DNA of 64,000 nt from Roseburia sp. Lineage in GTDB: Bacteria; Bacillota; Clostridia; Lachnospirales; Lachnospiraceae. The DNA is taken from contig JAMOZS010000001.1 in assembly GCA_023667765.1 (NCBI GenBank), positions 8,025-72,024 on the forward strand, written 5' to 3'. Of this stretch, positions 1 to 8,381 are shown piece by piece; the stretch's first letter is position 1; every line of letters begins with the position of its first letter. A program made the translations under genes and the position numbers. The notes under the pieces were generated by a model. That model was given only the letters and a program-made list of their open reading frames with translations. It was not told the origin of the DNA and searched no databases.

Positions 1-52
<52 letters not shown>

Positions 53-138
53 CTCATGAGACAATGAACTTGTACATTGTTTCATGGTAACAATAAACTT
101 CATACCTTCGTAAACAGGTGATAAAGCCTGTTGCACAT

Positions 139-209
139 GCGGGTGTAGTTCAATGGTAGAACACCAGCCTTCCAAGCTGGATACGTGGGTTCGATTCCCA
201 TCACCCGCT
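139..209 (+). tRNA. tRNA-Gly (anticodon TCC)
   Basis: A complete 71-base cloverleaf is visible. The acceptor stem is gcgggtg/cacccgc, the anticodon loop cttccaa gives TCC, and the T loop is TTCGATT. CCA is not encoded. The T-rich stretch immediately after position 209 is a plausible termination site. With the upstream GCC isoacceptor, this pair reads all GGN glycine codons. Confidence 0.96.
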
Positions 210-323
210 TTTTTTATTTTTCAAGCGCCATTTTTATGGGTGGCGATGTCTTCAACCTTCTCATCCGGTTCAACCGAGTCGCCTGCGTATGCCCGGCAAT
301 AATTATCCTTCCTCCCTTTCGCA

Positions 324-1394
324 TCAGTGCAATTTCCCCTTCTGTAGCAACGTCAAGAGGAATCCGAGAATAAAAGCAATCAGCATGGAAACCAGAAATA
401 CCGCAAAACCCGGGCCTACATAGGCCACGCTTGTGATAAAGCTTGGAAAGGCAAAGGAGGTACAATGTGTACCGACAGCCCCTGTCATAGCGCCGCCAAC
501 CGCTCCTGCTATACAGGCGGCAAGCATTGCCCGGGGCGTCCGGGCGGTCACGCCAAACAACGCAGGCTCCGTGACGCCGAGACCCGCAGAAAGGGCGGCC
601 TGCAGGGAGATTCTGCGCTTTTCCTTATCGTTCCCGGAAAGCAGACCAATTGCCAGGGCAGCTCCGCATTGTCCGTAAACAGCGCCTCCCAGCAATGGCA
701 GAATGATATCATATCCATTGGCGGAGATATTTCCGATGCTGACAGGCACAAGGCTCCAATGAGCGCCCACAAATACCATGGGCTGTATGAAAAAGCCCAT
801 AAAAGCGCCGGCAGCAATAGGACTCCATTCATAAATCATAAAGAAAAGTCTTGTCAGAATGTCGCCAATCCAGGTTCCCATGGGGCCGAACAGCAAGAAG
901 GTAACCGGTAGTACCAGCAGACAGCATAGAATCGGTTTCAGAAATCCTCTTACAGTCTCGGGAAGATATTTGTCGCAGGGAATCTCTACAAAGTGTAATA
1001 GTCCTACAGCCAGAAGCACCGGTATCACCCCCGAATGATAAACGGTAGGTTGTATGGTCAGCCCGAGGAAGGACAACGATTGTCCGTTTTCCAAAATCGC
1101 TGTAATATTCGGATATAAGAATGCCACAGGAATAAGCAGGGAGAGGAAGAGGTCCGTTTTCCACTGTTTTGATGCGGTAATCGCAAGGAAAAAAGGAAGA
1201 AAATAAAAGAAGCCATCCGAAACGGCATAAAAAATCTGGTAAACGCCGCTTTCCGGTGCCAGTATCTGAGAGGAGGCCAGAAGAACCACAACGCTTTTGA
1301 TGATGCTGGTGGCTGTAAGATAGTTAATAATGGGAATAAACAATCCTGAAATTTGTTCCATTACAATATGGTAGGTGTCCTTTTTTTGTCTCAT
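324..1394 (-). CDS. PTS EIIC permease, glucose/beta-glucoside-sucrose type, stand-alone
   Basis: The 356-residue polytopic membrane protein has about ten hydrophobic segments. It carries the family signature GVTEPALFG at residues 273-281, typical of EIIC of the beta-glucoside/sucrose/trehalose group. EIIC forms the sugar channel of a phosphotransferase system and normally receives phosphate from a fused or linked EIIB. Here there is no EIIB or EIIA domain in the protein, and no PTS partner, regulator or glycosidase next to it, so it must borrow an EIIB or be a leftover. The start follows a GGAG box 8 bases upstream. The substrate cannot be told from sequence. Confidence 0.85.
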   Translation of the reverse strand: MRQKKDTYHIVMEQISGLFIPIINYLTATSIIKSVVVLLASSQILAPESGVYQIFYAVSDGFFYFLPFFLAITASKQWKTDLFLSLLIPVAFLYPNITAILENGQSLSFLGLTIQPTVYHSGVIPVLLAVGLLHFVEIPCDKYLPETVRGFLKPILCCLLVLPVTFLLFGPMGTWIGDILTRLFFMIYEWSPIAAGAFMGFFIQPMVFVGAHWSLVPVSIGNISANGYDIILPLLGGAVYGQCGAALAIGLLSGNDKEKRRISLQAALSAGLGVTEPALFGVTARTPRAMLAACIAGAVGGAMTGAVGTHCTSFAFPSFITSVAYVGPGFAVFLVSMLIAFILGFLLTLLQKGKLH

Positions 1395-1426
1395 ATGTGT
1401 TCTCCGCTCTTTTCCTTGTCGCCGGT

Positions 1427-1461
1427 CTAAGGAAGCGTTGATGAAAGCAGCGTTTTCCTAA
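1427..1461. repeat. Short dispersed palindromic repeat, copy 1
   Basis: The first half reads ctaaggaagcgttgat and the second half gcagcgttttcctaa, an imperfect inverse of the first. It lies between the PTS EIIC gene and the toxin-antitoxin pair. The same motif recurs at about 8233, 12121, 12694, 21177, 26368 and 26594, always between genes. Confidence 0.6.
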
Positions 1462-1545
1462 TACCGTAATCTTGTCTGAATAAAATACTATGGCATATCG
1501 TAGCATAAAATATACGGAAATGCAAAGAGGAGTTTGTATGCCCTG

Positions 1546-1848
1546 CTAAAACTGACTGGGAGAATAGCGGATGGTCACGATGATGACCTGCCGGTGTTTT
1601 TCATCCACCCGGTAAATAACGGTATAGTTGCCAACGAAAAGCTGTCGGTAACCCTTGTTGGCATACGCCCTTGTTTTCCGTTCCGGAAAACGGTAAGGCA
1701 TTTCTTCCAGGGAAAGGATTTCTTTTTCGATTTTATCAACCAGTGCCAATGCGGTTTCGGGAACCAGTAAAGTTTGGGCAATATAGACATAGATGCCATC
1801 CAGATCCCGCAAGGCCCGGCTTGTAAAGGAAACATTGTATTTATCCAA
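1546..1848 (-). CDS. RelE/ParE-family toxin of a type II toxin-antitoxin pair
   Basis: The 100-residue basic protein has the RelE/ParE pattern: an N-terminal helix with ALRDLDGI, a central helix, and C-terminal strands with GYRQLFVGNYTVIYRVDE and ITIRY-like endings. Family members either cleave ribosome-bound mRNA or poison gyrase, and which applies here cannot be told. The start is a TTG codon that overlaps the antitoxin stop by 8 bases. It is supported by an AAGGAGG box 7 bases upstream inside the antitoxin gene, so translation is probably coupled. Confidence 0.85.
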   Translation of the reverse strand: MDKYNVSFTSRALRDLDGIYVYIAQTLLVPETALALVDKIEKEILSLEEMPYRFPERKTRAYANKGYRQLFVGNYTVIYRVDEKHRQVIIVTIRYSPSQF

Positions 1849-2104
1849 AATGTTTCCTCCTTAAAGAATCAAATGCGCTTCTGGCATCATGGAGCATCCC
1901 GTCCTGGGCATATTCTTCTTCTGCCTCCGAAATTGCAGCATCTGTCTCAGCGGTTTCCAGCATGGACTCATAGGTTTCCATGCTCATGACAACAAGATCC
2001 CCGTATCCGTTTTTCGTAATAAAAACAGGCTCTTTCTTTGCATGGCAGATTTCGGAGATTTCATTGGTGTTTCGTAAGTCTGTAATGGGTCTAATCTGCG
2101 GCAT
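1841..2104 (-). CDS. Phd/YefM-family antitoxin
   Basis: The 87-residue protein begins with IRPITDLRNT and continues with PVFITKNGYGDLVVMSMETYE. This is the Phd/YefM DNA-binding N-terminal fold, in which a prevent-host-death domain dimer binds the operator. The acidic C-terminal part (residues 50-80) would wrap the toxin. It is the first gene of the pair, as usual, and probably represses its own promoter. A GGAGG box lies about 7 bases before the ATG. Confidence 0.88.
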   Translation of the reverse strand: MPQIRPITDLRNTNEISEICHAKKEPVFITKNGYGDLVVMSMETYESMLETAETDAAISEAEEEYAQDGMLHDARSAFDSLRRKHFG

Positions 2105-2134
2105 CCTGAACGCCTCCTTTCTAATTTGTATATA

Positions 2135-2163
2135 ATTATAACAGAATTATGCGCAAAATTCAA
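2135..2163 (-). promoter_or_regulatory. Sigma-A promoter of the toxin-antitoxin pair
   Basis: On the minus strand TTGAAT and TATAAT are separated by exactly 17 bases, 31 bases upstream of the antitoxin ATG. The surrounding DNA is AT-rich, as expected for an autoregulated operator. Confidence 0.65.
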
Positions 2164-2252
2164 TTTTATATTCTGGGGAGTTTGTTAGATTCTTGTATTA
2201 AGAGCAGTTTTTAAGTATACTAAGGATACATTTAGAGGAAGAGGTGGGTTGT

Positions 2253-2300
2253 ATGAGTCTGGCACAACAGGTTTTGGATTATCGGACAGAAAAGTGTTGA
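2253..2300 (+). pseudogene. 15-residue ORF, possible remnant of an Xre-type regulator gene
   Basis: The ATG is preceded by a good GAGGAAGAGG ribosome binding site. It encodes MSLAQQVLDYRTEKC and then stops 9 bases before the next gene. The peptide resembles the first residues of many helix-turn-helix Xre regulators (SLAEQVLxYR...), from memory of the family. It could be a truncated regulator or a leader peptide coupled to the downstream membrane protein gene. Confidence 0.3.
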
Positions 2301-2309
2301 GGAGGCAGG

Positions 2310-3272
2310 ATGAAAAAAATACATATTTCTCAAATGACAATGATTAGCCTGTTTATTTTTTTTCTAAGTATATGTGGGATGGTTGTCTGTGTCATAAAGA
2401 CGATGGCATATCATCATGCGCAGCCGCTGACGTATTTTTCAGAAGGCAGCCTTAAGCCGGGCAAATATGTATCCGGAACGATTACATCCTATGTAGTAAA
2501 CCAGCGTAGACCCAAAGGCAAAAATGTCGATGATTCTATTTATTCTTTTGGAAACCTATATAACATATTTACTAACGAAGAATACATTGGATACCTCATT
2601 CCATTCAATGAGGAGCAGTATATCAAAATATGGATTAAGGATGAGGAATCTCTTGCCCTTTTGCGCGAGGTGCCGGATGGACTTGATGTCAACGTATCAT
2701 TTATTGGTCAGATAGAATATCAGGAGGAAGCGGAATATGAGGATGATGTGTTAGGCTTTGACCACAATAAAGTCATCACAAATTATGTTATTTTCCAAAA
2801 AAATCTTAGCTCAGAAAAGTTTTGGATAAAAGTATGTTTGACTGGAATTATCATATCTTTCTTTTTATATTGGTTTAAGGGAAGAATTGTAGTGTCTGAA
2901 GCAGTATATGAGGATAAAAATCCACAAAGCATTCCCTGCTATGCCGATACCTCTGCTGAAATCGTAAGTATTGAGAGACGCATTAAAATGTATGGAAAAA
3001 TAGAAAAAGAGTATAGAATAGGGGGCTGCATCGGTGCTGTGTGTGCTGTAATTGGGGTGTCTGTGTTTGTTAAGTTTGGTTCCTTTTCTGCTCTGGTGAC
3101 ATTTATCATATTAACAGGTTATGGGTTAAGTCGGCTCTGGAAATATTTTATCAATTCAAGGAACCCTCTGGCGCTATTCATTGCAAGGCTGTTTAACATA
3201 AGAACATTACAAATCAAATGCATGGAAGATTATAAATTACTGAATCAGCTAAAAATGAAAGAGGATATATAA
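2310..3272 (+). CDS. Membrane protein of unknown function
   Basis: The 320-residue protein is not recognised as a named family. A hydrophobic segment at residues 11-30 is followed by a roughly 140-residue, mostly polar region that begins SEGSLKPGKYVSGTI and looks extracytoplasmic. Further membrane segments lie near residues 173-190 and 238-275, and a short basic tail ends the protein. The AT-rich codon use (many ata, tat, aaa) differs from the GC-richer genes downstream and hints at acquisition. A GGAGG box lies 7 bases before the ATG, just after the 15-residue ORF. Confidence 0.7.
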   Translation: MKKIHISQMTMISLFIFFLSICGMVVCVIKTMAYHHAQPLTYFSEGSLKPGKYVSGTITSYVVNQRRPKGKNVDDSIYSFGNLYNIFTNEEYIGYLIPFNEEQYIKIWIKDEESLALLREVPDGLDVNVSFIGQIEYQEEAEYEDDVLGFDHNKVITNYVIFQKNLSSEKFWIKVCLTGIIISFFLYWFKGRIVVSEAVYEDKNPQSIPCYADTSAEIVSIERRIKMYGKIEKEYRIGGCIGAVCAVIGVSVFVKFGSFSALVTFIILTGYGLSRLWKYFINSRNPLALFIARLFNIRTLQIKCMEDYKLLNQLKMKEDI

Positions 3273-3318
3273 TTTTCATCATGGTTATTATTATCGCGAT
3301 ATCAAGGGAGGAACAGGT

Positions 3319-4200
3319 GTGGTTTTTCAGGGAATAAGCTGTAAATTTTCCACGAAGAATGAGGAGCAATACAGAACCATTGGAGAGCTGTGGGATTTTT
3401 GCGCAGAGCTTTATGGGAGGGAAAAGCTGAGAGGGCTTGGATATAATTGGACGCCGGAAAGCATAGAATATGTTATCGGGCTTGACGCTTCGGAGAAGCC
3501 AAAGCTTTTGAACATACAGAACATACAAAAAAAATATCCTGATGCAAGGTATAAGGAAGTCTTATTGCCGGATAGGGGCTGGCAGGAATATACAGGCAGA
3601 ACGGACAGGCTGGGAGAGCTGTATGAAGAGATTTATAAGGAGGGGGCGCCTGCTTATGAGATAGAGTCCTTCTATGAGGATGGTTCCTGCAAGCTTTTGA
3701 TTTGCAGGGATTTCCTGCCCTTGGAGCTTTTGCGGGAGGATGCGCTGGAGGAAGTACGCAGGCTGTATGGCAGCGTTATCGGTACGGAGGGCTGTGTGTG
3801 GAATGAAAATTATCCCAATGTAGCGCTTTTGCGGGAGGATATTCAAAAGGGGGACTTATATGGCATTCGGAACGAACGGGGCCAACTGGTGGCGGCGATT
3901 GCCAAGGACAGGGACAAGGAGGTGGACGCTCTTTCCTGCTGGAGTCCGGAGCTTTCGCCGGCGGCTGAGCTGGCCCGCCTGGCAGTAGCGGTGGAGTATC
4001 AAAATCAGGGGATGGCGAGGACGCTCCTGCGTCAGGGGATGAAGCTAATGGCACAAAGAGGTTATAAGGGTATACACTTCCTGGTCGCTGTCAAAAATAA
4101 GAGGGCGCTTCATTCTTATCATGCTCTCGGATTCACGGCTGTAGGGGAGACCGATATGTTTGGGGAGCATTATTTGTGCTATGAGAAGAAAATATCATGA
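3319..4200 (+). CDS. GNAT-family N-acetyltransferase with a long N-terminal extension
   Basis: The C-terminal 120 residues form a GNAT acetyltransferase fold. LARLAVAVEYQNQGMARTLL contains the acetyl-CoA binding motif A (Q-x-x-G-x-A), followed by a typical NKRALHSYHALGF motif. The N-terminal 160 residues are not recognised and may hold a second, degenerate GNAT domain or a substrate module. The acceptor substrate is unknown. Translation starts at a GTG with GGGAGG about 8 bases upstream. The gene converges with the SpoVAF-like gene and they share a terminator. Confidence 0.75.
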   Translation: MVFQGISCKFSTKNEEQYRTIGELWDFCAELYGREKLRGLGYNWTPESIEYVIGLDASEKPKLLNIQNIQKKYPDARYKEVLLPDRGWQEYTGRTDRLGELYEEIYKEGAPAYEIESFYEDGSCKLLICRDFLPLELLREDALEEVRRLYGSVIGTEGCVWNENYPNVALLREDIQKGDLYGIRNERGQLVAAIAKDRDKEVDALSCWSPELSPAAELARLAVAVEYQNQGMARTLLRQGMKLMAQRGYKGIHFLVAVKNKRALHSYHALGFTAVGETDMFGEHYLCYEKKIS

Positions 4201-4201
4201 A

Positions 4202-4244
4202 AAATATGTAACAATTCAGCGGAAGGCCGAATTGCTACATATTT
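4202..4244. terminator. Bidirectional terminator between convergent genes
   Basis: A 16-bp stem (aaatatgtaacaattc against gaattgctacatattt, one mismatch) has an 11-base loop. It lies immediately after the GNAT stop and touches the stop of the minus-strand gene. A-rich and T-rich flanks allow it to act in both directions. Its arm resembles part of the long palindrome at 63386-63478. Confidence 0.75.
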
Positions 4245-5712
4245 ATTCATGGACGCCGCCCCTGTCCCAGGCCTGGCAGGGTTGGGCTTTGGCAGTAGGC
4301 ATGCGAAGCAGGAGACGTCTCAGGGCTTTGCCATTATAAGGATATAATGGCCAAAAGTAACTCATACCTCCAAAGGTAGGGGTGGTAAGAACAGAGACGG
4401 ACACAAGCGCCAAGCCAATCAGAAAGCCATACAAGCCTCCTAATGCGCTGGTGATGATTAAAAAGAGTCTGTAAACCCGCAATGCCTCGGCAAATTCAAT
4501 GCTGGAGAGGGACAGTGAGGATAGCAGCGTGACAGCGGCATAAAACAGGACTTCCTGGGAAGCCCAGTTCAAACTGACAGCCATGTCGCCTATTAACAGG
4601 CCGCCCACAATGGAAAGGGCGCCGGAGAAACGGCTGGAGCTGAGGGAGGCGGAGTACTTAAACAAATCCAGTAAGAATTCTACGGCAAATACATAGAAAA
4701 TAATTCGTCCGGTTCCCATATCGCTGTTGGACAGAAGCTGCCATTTGTCGGCTAACTGCGGATAATAGGCGGTAATCAGTAAAAACAGAGGCATCAGCAG
4801 AAGGCTTACAGGAATACAGGCCAGCCGCACCAGACGGAAATAGCTGCCCACTACAGGACTTTTATAGTAATCTTCAGGGCTCTGGGTAAACTGAAATATG
4901 GTACAGGGCAATATCAGTACCAGAGGGGAATTATCCACCAGTATCAGAATATGCCCCTCGGGCAGATAGCTGCAGGCTACGTCCGGCCGTTCGGTTAATT
5001 GTATACTGGGAAGAGGGTTAAACCATCTCTTTTTTACCAGAAGCTCTTCCAGGCTTTTGGCCCCCATCGTCAGGCTTGTTACCTGGAGCCTGTCAATGGT
5101 TTCGGAGAGCCTGCGAAGGAGCTCTTGATTTACGCAGTCATCCAGATAAGCGATGGCAACATCGCTTTTGCTGGCGGTTCCTATGCTGTGTATCTGAAAG
5201 GTCAGCCGGGGAGAGCGGATTCGCCGGCGGATGAGATTGGCGTTGAAAAGCAGGGTTTCCACAAAGCCGTCCCGGGCGCCGCGGGTCATCCTTTCGGCAT
5301 CCGGCTCTGCAATTCCTCTGGTGGGGTAGCTTCTGGCGTCAATCAGGACAGCCTTGTCAAAGCCATCCACCAGGAGGAGGGAAGGGCCGCTCAGCACATT
5401 TTTCAGGATATCTGCGAAGGAATCTGTAAGTGTGACCTGGGCATATCCCAGCTTTGCGCTGACATAGGCGCCCAAATCCAGGATGGTTTCGTCCCGGGTA
5501 TACCAGGGATTTTGTAAATCCGAAAAAATCTGCTGCAGGACCTCCGTTTTACAGAAGCCGTTTACACACAGAAAATAGGCGGGAGTTTCTCCCAGATATA
5601 AATCTCTGCTTACTAAGTCGAAGCTTTGGCCGATTGGCAAAAGCTGCTTAAGGATATTTATGTTTTCGGATAACCGGTCTGTGAGCTGTTCGGGTAATTT
5701 CGTGGCAGTCAT
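4243..5712 (-). CDS. spoVAF: GerA-family spore germination protein, SpoVAF-like
   Basis: The 489-residue protein has the GerA architecture. A soluble N-terminal half (residues 1-275) contains TDSFADILKNVLSGPSLLLVDG and an ESFxxxxRGARDGF-like segment. Four to five membrane segments follow. Short overall length and lack of a long N-terminal tail fit SpoVAF better than a germinant receptor A subunit; SpoVAF assists dipicolinic acid release through SpoVA channels. No spoVA genes and no GerB or GerC partners are adjacent, so it is an orphan. The start has a GAGG box. It is presumably expressed in the forespore, but I could not make out a convincing sigma-G promoter. Confidence 0.8.
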   Translation of the reverse strand: MTATKLPEQLTDRLSENINILKQLLPIGQSFDLVSRDLYLGETPAYFLCVNGFCKTEVLQQIFSDLQNPWYTRDETILDLGAYVSAKLGYAQVTLTDSFADILKNVLSGPSLLLVDGFDKAVLIDARSYPTRGIAEPDAERMTRGARDGFVETLLFNANLIRRRIRSPRLTFQIHSIGTASKSDVAIAYLDDCVNQELLRRLSETIDRLQVTSLTMGAKSLEELLVKKRWFNPLPSIQLTERPDVACSYLPEGHILILVDNSPLVLILPCTIFQFTQSPEDYYKSPVVGSYFRLVRLACIPVSLLLMPLFLLITAYYPQLADKWQLLSNSDMGTGRIIFYVFAVEFLLDLFKYSASLSSSRFSGALSIVGGLLIGDMAVSLNWASQEVLFYAAVTLLSSLSLSSIEFAEALRVYRLFLIITSALGGLYGFLIGLALVSVSVLTTPTFGGMSYFWPLYPYNGKALRRLLLRMPTAKAQPCQAWDRGGVHE

Positions 5713-5876
5713 ATTTCCTCTTTTCCATCAGGGCGATTCATAATAGTGTATCTTTTCCTATTGTCCCGAAAAATCAATTGAATATGCATGGGGAAGGAAA
5801 GGTCTTTTCAATTCCGCCAAATACATGCTATACTGGTTCTGACACCATACGAAAGTTATCAAATGGGAGATTTTTT

Positions 5877-7202
5877 ATGAAGCGTTTTACGTTTTTTACG
5901 ATTATTTTGCTTTTTGCAGCCGCCTTTGTCTGTGACAGTCCGCAGAATATCTTTCAGGGCGTTCAACTTATTATTCTGTCAAGAAGCGCTTTGATTACGG
6001 ACTATTTTGCGCTGGCAGGCATGGGGGCGGCTTTTTTTAATGCGGCTTTGGTACTTACGGTTTGTACGGCGCTGGTTATCTGGCAGAAGATTCCTTTCAC
6101 CGGCCCTACGATGGCGGCGTTGTTTATGAATGCGGGCTATGGACTCTGGGGGAAAAATCCTCTGAATATTCTGCCGATTTTGTTGGGAGTATGGTTTTAT
6201 GCCAGATTACATAATGCTCATATAGGCAGGTTTATCTATACGGCGCTGTTCGGTACCTGTCTGGCTCCTTTTGTGACGGAGATGGCCTATATTCTGCCCT
6301 TTTCGACGAGTGTGAATATCCTGTGCGGCGTTATGCTGGGTTTTTGTATTGGTTTTTTACTGCCTCCCTTATCTACCCATACTGCTTCCATGCATATGGG
6401 CTACAGTTTGTTTAATGTGGGATTTTCCGCAGGGATTCTTGCCTTCGTGATGGTATGCATTTTGCGCTCGCTGGGGTTGGAGAGCGGGACCGTGTTAATC
6501 TGGCAGGAGGGACGCCCTGCAGGCCTTATCGTTGGGCTGTATCTTTATTTTATAGCGGCATTTCTAACAGGACTTATAATAAATAAGGGAAAAATTAGAG
6601 GACTGATACATATTACCCGCCATCCCGGACGGGCGGTAGCGGATTTTGTGTTGATGGACGGCTGCGGCGCTACTTTGATGAACATGGCGCTGATGGGTAT
6701 GCTTGCAGTCAGTTATATTCTGCTGGTGGGAGGTGACTTGTCAGGGCCTGTGGTGGGAGCGGTTTGTGTGGTTTTTGGCTTTTCCGCTTTTGGTGCCCAT
6801 ATAAAGAATTATCTGCCTGTGCTTGTGGGAGTGAGTCTGTATACGGTTTTAAGCAATTATCAGACAGATACGCCGGGAATTTTGCTGGCGGCTCTTTTTG
6901 GCGTTGGTCTGGCTCCTATTGCCGGACAATTCGGTATTGTTGCGGGAATCCTGGCCGGAGTGCTTCATTCCTGCGTCGTCATGTGTACGGCAAATATGTA
7001 CGGGGGATTGAATTTATATAATAATGGTTTCAGCGCCGGCTGGGTCGCTATTTTCATGGTTCCTATGCTGGAGAGCTTTATCAGGCATTTTGAGAGCCGT
7101 GAGAGAAGCAGAGTGAAAAACAGGGATAAAGGTAAGAATAAAGATAAAGACAGGGATAAGGGTAAGAATAAAGATAAAGATAGGAATAAAGATAAAGCTT
7201 AA
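5877..7202 (+). CDS. DUF1576-type polytopic membrane protein with a KD-repeat tail
   Basis: The 441-residue protein has about 12 hydrophobic segments from residue 5 to about 405. It matches my memory of the DUF1576 family of clostridial membrane proteins, whose function is unknown. I chose the internal ATG (KRFTFF...) because GGGAG lies 9 bases upstream and the hydrophobic core starts there; the longer frame adds 33 non-hydrophobic residues. The last 30 residues are nearly pure Lys/Asp/Arg/Asn repeats (KNKDKDRDKG units), a simple-sequence tail likely to vary in length. Gly-rich pore-like segments suggest a transporter. Confidence 0.75.
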   Translation: MKRFTFFTIILLFAAAFVCDSPQNIFQGVQLIILSRSALITDYFALAGMGAAFFNAALVLTVCTALVIWQKIPFTGPTMAALFMNAGYGLWGKNPLNILPILLGVWFYARLHNAHIGRFIYTALFGTCLAPFVTEMAYILPFSTSVNILCGVMLGFCIGFLLPPLSTHTASMHMGYSLFNVGFSAGILAFVMVCILRSLGLESGTVLIWQEGRPAGLIVGLYLYFIAAFLTGLIINKGKIRGLIHITRHPGRAVADFVLMDGCGATLMNMALMGMLAVSYILLVGGDLSGPVVGAVCVVFGFSAFGAHIKNYLPVLVGVSLYTVLSNYQTDTPGILLAALFGVGLAPIAGQFGIVAGILAGVLHSCVVMCTANMYGGLNLYNNGFSAGWVAIFMVPMLESFIRHFESRERSRVKNRDKGKNKDKDRDKGKNKDKDRNKDKA

Positions 7203-7241
7203 GGTAATGACGGGGGATAAACGGAGCAAGGAGAGAATAAA

Positions 7242-7598
7242 ATGAATCACGGAGAGAAAAAAATAGCCAAGATTATTGAGGAGCTGACCATGTATTTTTT
7301 TACCATGGGCGCCACGCACATGGAATCAGGGATTACGATAAGGGAGCAGACTGTGACGATTCAGTTTCGCTCGGATTATGAGTCCCCCTACAGGGAGGAT
7401 TTGAATAAGCTGGGGGAGTATCTGAATGAGCCGAAGAATGAGGGAATAGAGGATTTTTACTGGGAGCTTGCAGGAAGCGGAGACCCGGGGGAGACCAGTC
7501 AGCTTCTGTTGGTGGGTATGATGATTGACAGCGCCGAAGTAGACATAACCGACACGGAGGTAACATTGACCTTGTATAAGAAGCTGAAGGAGCAGTAA
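7242..7598 (+). CDS. Small conserved protein of unknown function
   Basis: The 118-residue acidic soluble protein has no family I recognise. It is predicted as alternating helix and strand (EKKIAKIIEELTMYFF, then strand-rich TVTIQFRSDYESP). It sits 39 bases after the DUF1576 gene in the same direction, so the two are probably co-transcribed. A GGAG box precedes the ATG. The duplicated look (VTIQFRSD / VTLTLYKK strands) suggests a small alpha/beta domain. Confidence 0.65.
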   Translation: MNHGEKKIAKIIEELTMYFFTMGATHMESGITIREQTVTIQFRSDYESPYREDLNKLGEYLNEPKNEGIEDFYWELAGSGDPGETSQLLLVGMMIDSAEVDITDTEVTLTLYKKLKEQ

Positions 7599-7617
7599 AA
7601 GGCGATAATTAAAAAGG

Positions 7618-8175
7618 TCAGGCAAACAGAATAGTAAAAAGGCTCAGTCCAATCAGCAGAAGGCCGGACAGTAAATCGGAGATATTCGAGGACAGCTTTA
7701 ACCGTCGACAGCGTCCCAGACGGTTCCCCAGGAAAAGAAAGCCTGCAGAGCAAACCAGAGTGGCGGCTAAGGTGGGCAGCAGAGATAGTCCCGCAAAACC
7801 GGCGGAGATGCCCATGCCGATATTATTTGCAGAGAGAGCGACGCCCAGAAGGCAGAGGGAAAGGGTGGAGGGAGCCGCTGTTTCGGGTGATTCATTGGAG
7901 GGAGTATTACGCAAAAGGAGGGACTTCCCTATATAATAGAGTCCCATCAGTAACAGGATACCGCTGCCGAACACATGCGCAATGTATGTGGGCAGGAAGG
8001 GTAGCAGCAGAGTACTGGTGCCCAGACTGAACAGAGTGCCCAGCAGGGTAATCAGAGTGATAAGCATATTTTGCCAAAGTTTTATGGAAAAGCCCCGGAT
8101 TCCGTAGCTGATGCCAATCAGAAGAGAATCCAGATTTGCGGAGACTGCAAAGAGCAGAGAGGAAAAAAGCAGCAT
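7618..8175 (-). CDS. ytaF: YtaF/MntP-like membrane protein
   Basis: The 185-residue protein has six hydrophobic segments in two similar halves. Characteristic acid/Asn sites are ANLDSLLIGISYG near residue 15 and SANNIGMGISAG near residue 119. This is the pattern of the sporulation membrane protein YtaF and the related manganese exporter MntP. MntP proteins keep paired Asp residues in both halves; here the second half has Asn-Asn, which favours YtaF. AGGAGC precedes the ATG. It is convergent with the DUF1576 operon. Confidence 0.78.
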   Translation of the reverse strand: MLLFSSLLFAVSANLDSLLIGISYGIRGFSIKLWQNMLITLITLLGTLFSLGTSTLLLPFLPTYIAHVFGSGILLLMGLYYIGKSLLLRNTPSNESPETAAPSTLSLCLLGVALSANNIGMGISAGFAGLSLLPTLAATLVCSAGFLFLGNRLGRCRRLKLSSNISDLLSGLLLIGLSLFTILFA

Positions 8176-8232
8176 AAAAGCTCCTGACAGTTATGTTTAT
8201 ATTACTATATTCTTTTGGCGGATGAAGGTTCC

Positions 8233-8265
8233 AGAGAAGCGCTGATTGAATCAGCCCTTCCTTAG
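8233..8265. repeat. Short dispersed palindromic repeat, copy 2
   Basis: agagaagcgctgatt is followed at once by gaatcagcccttccttaga, forming a hairpin of about 12 bp. It lies in the 206-base gap between the divergent ytaF and permease genes. Confidence 0.55.
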
Positions 8266-8381
8266 AGCCTCCGGCGGTATACACGGATTTGCAGGGGAAT
8301 TCAAATGGCGGCGGCCTGTGAGACAGGGACAAGCTGACAGAAGCATCAGGCGGCCTTGGGTATAGAGAGGAAATTTTACAG

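Noticed and set aside
5778..5876. N-terminal extension of the DUF1576 protein
   Set aside because: No ribosome site for the first ATG, and the internal start matches the beginning of the first membrane segment.
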